Assembly: GCA_035689095.1 (NCBI GenBank)
Contig: DASSMB010000043.1
Location: 1-33,641, forward strand
From: JACDDK01 sp035689095
GTDB taxonomy: Bacteria > Actinomycetota > Rubrobacteria > Rubrobacterales > Rubrobacteraceae
Reading direction: 5' to 3'
DNA: 33,641 nucleotides
Shown here: positions 31,925-33,641 of the stretch, one piece after another
Layout of the letters: each line of letters begins with the position of its first letter
Numbering within the stretch: the stretch's first letter is position 1
Made by a program: the position numbers and the translations under genes
The notes under the pieces: generated by a model
What the model was told of the DNA's origin: nothing
The model's database searches: none
The model's input: only the letters and a program-made list of their open reading frames with translations

Positions 31925-32411
31925 GAACCCTTCGGTGGATACCACCAACGAGCACGATACTCTCAAAAAAGTCCGGCCGTCCTGGGACGAGTACTTCATG
32001 CGGATCGCGCACGAAGTCGCTACCCGCTCCACCTGCCCGCGCCTCGCCGTCGGCGCCGTCATCGTACGCGACAAGCGCATCCTGACGACCGGCTACAACG
32101 GTTCTCCGTCCGGGTTGCCGCATTGCGATGACGTGGGGTGCCTCATCCGCATCGTGGACGGCCGCGAGAGTTGCCAGCGGACGCTGCACGCGGAGCAGAA
32201 CGCCATCATCCAGGCCGCCTATCACGGGGTCTCCGTGACCGGCGCGTCCATTTACAGCACACACCAGCCCTGCCTGATGTGCGTGAAGATGATCATGAAC
32301 GCCGGCATACAAGAAGTTCACTACGCCGGCGGCTATCCGGACCCGCTCGCCATGGATCTCGCCACTGAGGGCGGCTTGACGATGGTCAAGTTTGCGCCCG
32401 ACGAAAACTGA
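31911..32411 (+). CDS. Deoxycytidylate (dCMP) deaminase, ComEB-like
   Basis: This 166-residue zinc enzyme deaminates dCMP to dUMP for thymidylate synthesis. It has TCPRLAVGAVIVRDKRILTTGYNGSPSGLPHC (41-72), typical of dCMP deaminases rather than cytidine deaminases. The catalytic HAE is at 93-95 in LHAEQNAII, and the zinc Cys pair is PCLMC (120-124). A ~22-residue polar N-terminal extension precedes the domain, and it is longer than many relatives if ATG 31911 is used. That ATG overlaps upp by 14 bases; a shorter start such as the ATG before RIAHEVA (codon 30) would cut into the domain. The downstream TetR gene is convergent, with only 4 bp between stops. Confidence 0.93.
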   Translation: MEPFKNPSVDTTNEHDTLKKVRPSWDEYFMRIAHEVATRSTCPRLAVGAVIVRDKRILTTGYNGSPSGLPHCDDVGCLIRIVDGRESCQRTLHAEQNAIIQAAYHGVSVTGASIYSTHQPCLMCVKMIMNAGIQEVHYAGGYPDPLAMDLATEGGLTMVKFAPDEN

Positions 32412-32415
32412 GCGT

Positions 32416-33057
32416 TTACGCTTCCGGCCCGTAGAGGGTCAGTTCCCACACCCTCTCCAACGTCCCGACGACGATAGCGATGCGCTCCTCTGAGGGCTTT
32501 GCTTGCGGACGGCCGAAGGCGTCGAGGAGGTAGCGTTCGGTCATCAGCACCAGCGCCCGCGCCGTCTCCTCGGGGTCTATTTCTCCTGATGAGATGCCCG
32601 CTTCCACGTCGCGCGATACCCGGTCCGCGACGGCCTGTATGAGGTTCTCTATCAGCCCGTACCTGTAGACTTGCTCCACCCGCGAGTCGTGGCTCGCCGC
32701 GTCGGCAATCGCGCGTAGCACGGGCCCGTACTCGACGAACGTCTCCGCGCCCCGCCGCAGTGCTTCTCCCAGGCTCTCACTCGCTGGAGCGCCAGCCTCT
32801 TCGCCGCCCTCCAGCCAGTACCGGTCCACCGCGAAGAGCAACGCGCCTATACCCTCCAGTAGCCGCGTAACCAGATCGTAGCGGTCCCGGAAGTAGGCGT
32901 AGAAGGCCGTCCTGGATAGCCCCGTGCGGGTCATTACCGCCTCCGCCGTCAACTCCCGGAATGGATGCTCTGCCAGAAAAGACCTCGCCGCCGCCAGTAT
33001 CGCCCGCTCGGCCTGCTGCGAAGTATGCCGCCGCCGAGGCCTCCCCGACATGCTCAC
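32416..33057 (-). CDS. TetR-family transcriptional regulator
   Basis: This 213-residue regulator has an N-terminal helix-turn-helix: AERAILAAARSFLAEHPFRELTAEAVMTRTGLSRTAFYAYFRDRYDLVTRL (about 17-67), where TGLSRTAFYAYF is the recognition helix. The remaining ~145 residues are helical and ligand-binding; the ligand is unknown. A basic start RPRRRHT may add DNA contacts. The GTG start has AGAGG seven bases upstream; ATG 33051 is an in-frame alternative without a good ribosome site. It diverges from the alpha/beta hydrolase gene, and the 126-bp gap carries a perfect palindrome over the hydrolase promoter, so it is probably the local repressor of that gene and of itself. Confidence 0.92.
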   Translation of the reverse strand: MSMSGRPRRRHTSQQAERAILAAARSFLAEHPFRELTAEAVMTRTGLSRTAFYAYFRDRYDLVTRLLEGIGALLFAVDRYWLEGGEEAGAPASESLGEALRRGAETFVEYGPVLRAIADAASHDSRVEQVYRYGLIENLIQAVADRVSRDVEAGISSGEIDPEETARALVLMTERYLLDAFGRPQAKPSEERIAIVVGTLERVWELTLYGPEA

Positions 33058-33105
33058 ACTGCGACCTCTTCCAACATATAGCCAATACTAATGGATCTTC
33101 CACGT

Positions 33106-33140
33106 TATTGACACAGCGTCTATTGACATCACGTCAATAG
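33106..33140. promoter_or_regulatory. Likely TetR operator: perfect palindrome plus third half-site
   Basis: CTATTGAC-atcac-GTCAATAG (33120-33140) is a perfect 8-bp inverted repeat with a 5-bp spacer. A further TATTGACA (33106-33113) repeats the left half 15 bp upstream in direct orientation. The palindrome covers the -35 and spacer of the hydrolase promoter, a classic repressor position. Confidence 0.75.
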
Positions 33141-33151
33141 CTGAGTATCAT
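33123..33151 (+). promoter_or_regulatory. Housekeeping promoter of the alpha/beta hydrolase gene
   Basis: TTGACA (33123-33128), 17 bp, TATCAT (33146-33151): a perfect -35 and a 5/6 -10 at ideal spacing, 32 bp before the ATG. The operator palindrome overlaps it. Confidence 0.8.
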
Positions 33152-33183
33152 GTTATTACAAAATCGTGCGAAGGGAGAGCGGC

Positions 33184-33641
33184 ATGGCGGTCGCCCGAGT
33201 ATCCGGTGGAATGAGGGAAGTTCGGCTGGAGCATGGTGTGATCCGTTACCGTGAGGCGGGGAGTGGGCCGGCGCTGGTCTTCGTTCACGGCATACTGGTG
33301 AATGGAACGCTCTGGAGGCATGTAGTGGCGCGTCTCTCCGAGAAGTTCCGTTGCATCGTCCCGGACTTGCCGCTGGGCAGTAATTCGATCCCCCTGGGGG
33401 CGGATGCGGATCTCAGCCCGGAGGATGTTGCCCGGATCGTCGCCGATCTCATCGAGACGTTGAATCTCGAAGATGTCACCCTGATTGGCAATGACACGGG
33501 CGGGGCCATCTGCCAGATAGTGATAGCCGAACACAGTGATAAAGTCTCGCGCCTCGTCCTCACCAACTGCGACGCTTACGAAGCCTTCTTCCCGCTGCTG
33601 CTCAGACCCTTCCAATACGCGGCCCGAATCTTCGGGGTACG
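33184..33641 (+). CDS. Alpha/beta hydrolase with Asp nucleophile, N-terminal part
   Basis: The gene runs off the right edge; about 152 residues are visible. It has the alpha/beta-hydrolase start: GVIRYREAGSGPALVFVHGILVNGTLWRHVVARLSEKF, with the oxyanion HG loop, then CIVPDLPLGSNSIPL. The nucleophile elbow LIGNDTGGAICQ near 103-114 places Asp where Ser usually stands, as in haloalkane dehalogenases and epoxide hydrolases. The acid and His of the triad are beyond the window. The ATG has AAGGGAGAG 4-12 bases upstream. The gene sits under an operator and a consensus promoter next to a divergent TetR gene, so it is probably induced by a small molecule. A halogenated, epoxide or ester substrate is possible; none can be named. 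Confidence 0.85.
   Translation, partial: MAVARVSGGMREVRLEHGVIRYREAGSGPALVFVHGILVNGTLWRHVVARLSEKFRCIVPDLPLGSNSIPLGADADLSPEDVARIVADLIETLNLEDVTLIGNDTGGAICQIVIAEHSDKVSRLVLTNCDAYEAFFPLLLRPFQYAARIFGV

Overview
The window is about 33.6 kb of GC-rich bacterial chromosome, packed with genes and with many GTG and TTG starts. Gene content and order point to an actinobacterium of the Rubrobacter type (inference). The evidence is the block rho-rpmE-DUF1385-prfA-prmC-tsaC-glyA-upp-dCMP deaminase, Tat-exported ferritin-like proteins, an ECF sigma/RskA-type anti-sigma pair, a GH63 mannosyl/glucosylglycerate hydrolase and a cyclic 2,3-diphosphoglycerate synthetase homologue. No tRNA, rRNA, CRISPR array, insertion sequence or phage gene was seen.

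Layout. 1-6011 (+) is a catabolic operon: the end of a family III CoA-transferase, an HMG-CoA-lyase-like enzyme, HyuA, HyuB and an isochorismatase-fold amidase. HyuA+HyuB+amidase is the enzyme set expected to take N-methylhydantoin (from creatinine) or a related hydantoin to an amino acid. 6041-9731 holds a membrane-anchored ABM-domain protein (-), citrate synthase (+) and an FGGY sugar kinase (-). 9873-13902 is a stress and solute region: a PRC-barrel protein with a long hydrophilic tail, a gamma-glutamylcyclotransferase-like protein, a CoA-binding protein, a decayed UV-damage-endonuclease gene, a GH63 glycosylglycerate hydrolase and dodecin. The PRC-barrel and dodecin genes each carry a GGTTT-N15/17-GGGTA promoter typical of SigB/SigF general-stress factors.

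14023-17896 is an envelope and stress locus: anti-sigma and ECF sigma genes (-) diverging from two tandem Tat-type ferritin-like genes and a sortase with a lipobox. 17978-24087 (+) is mostly one directional run: YycJ-type metallo-beta-lactamase-fold protein, RlmH, DUF3006 protein, ArgS, a predicted lipoprotein, a metallophosphoesterase, and the cDPG synthetase homologue 9 bp after it.

24088-24557 is a 470-bp, lower-GC, hairpin-rich leader in front of rho. Rho, L31, DUF1385, RF1, PrmC, TsaC, GlyA, Upp and dCMP deaminase follow to 32411, mostly with overlapping or nearly abutting ends. The last 1.2 kb is a TetR regulator (-) diverging from an alpha/beta hydrolase cut off by the window end. Between them lies a perfect operator-like palindrome overlapping a consensus promoter.

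The most rewarding targets are the metallophosphoesterase/cDPG-synthetase pair, the structured rho leader, the internally deleted and frameshifted uvsE remnant, the two stress-sigma promoters, the lipobox sortase behind the ferritin pair, and the TetR operator.
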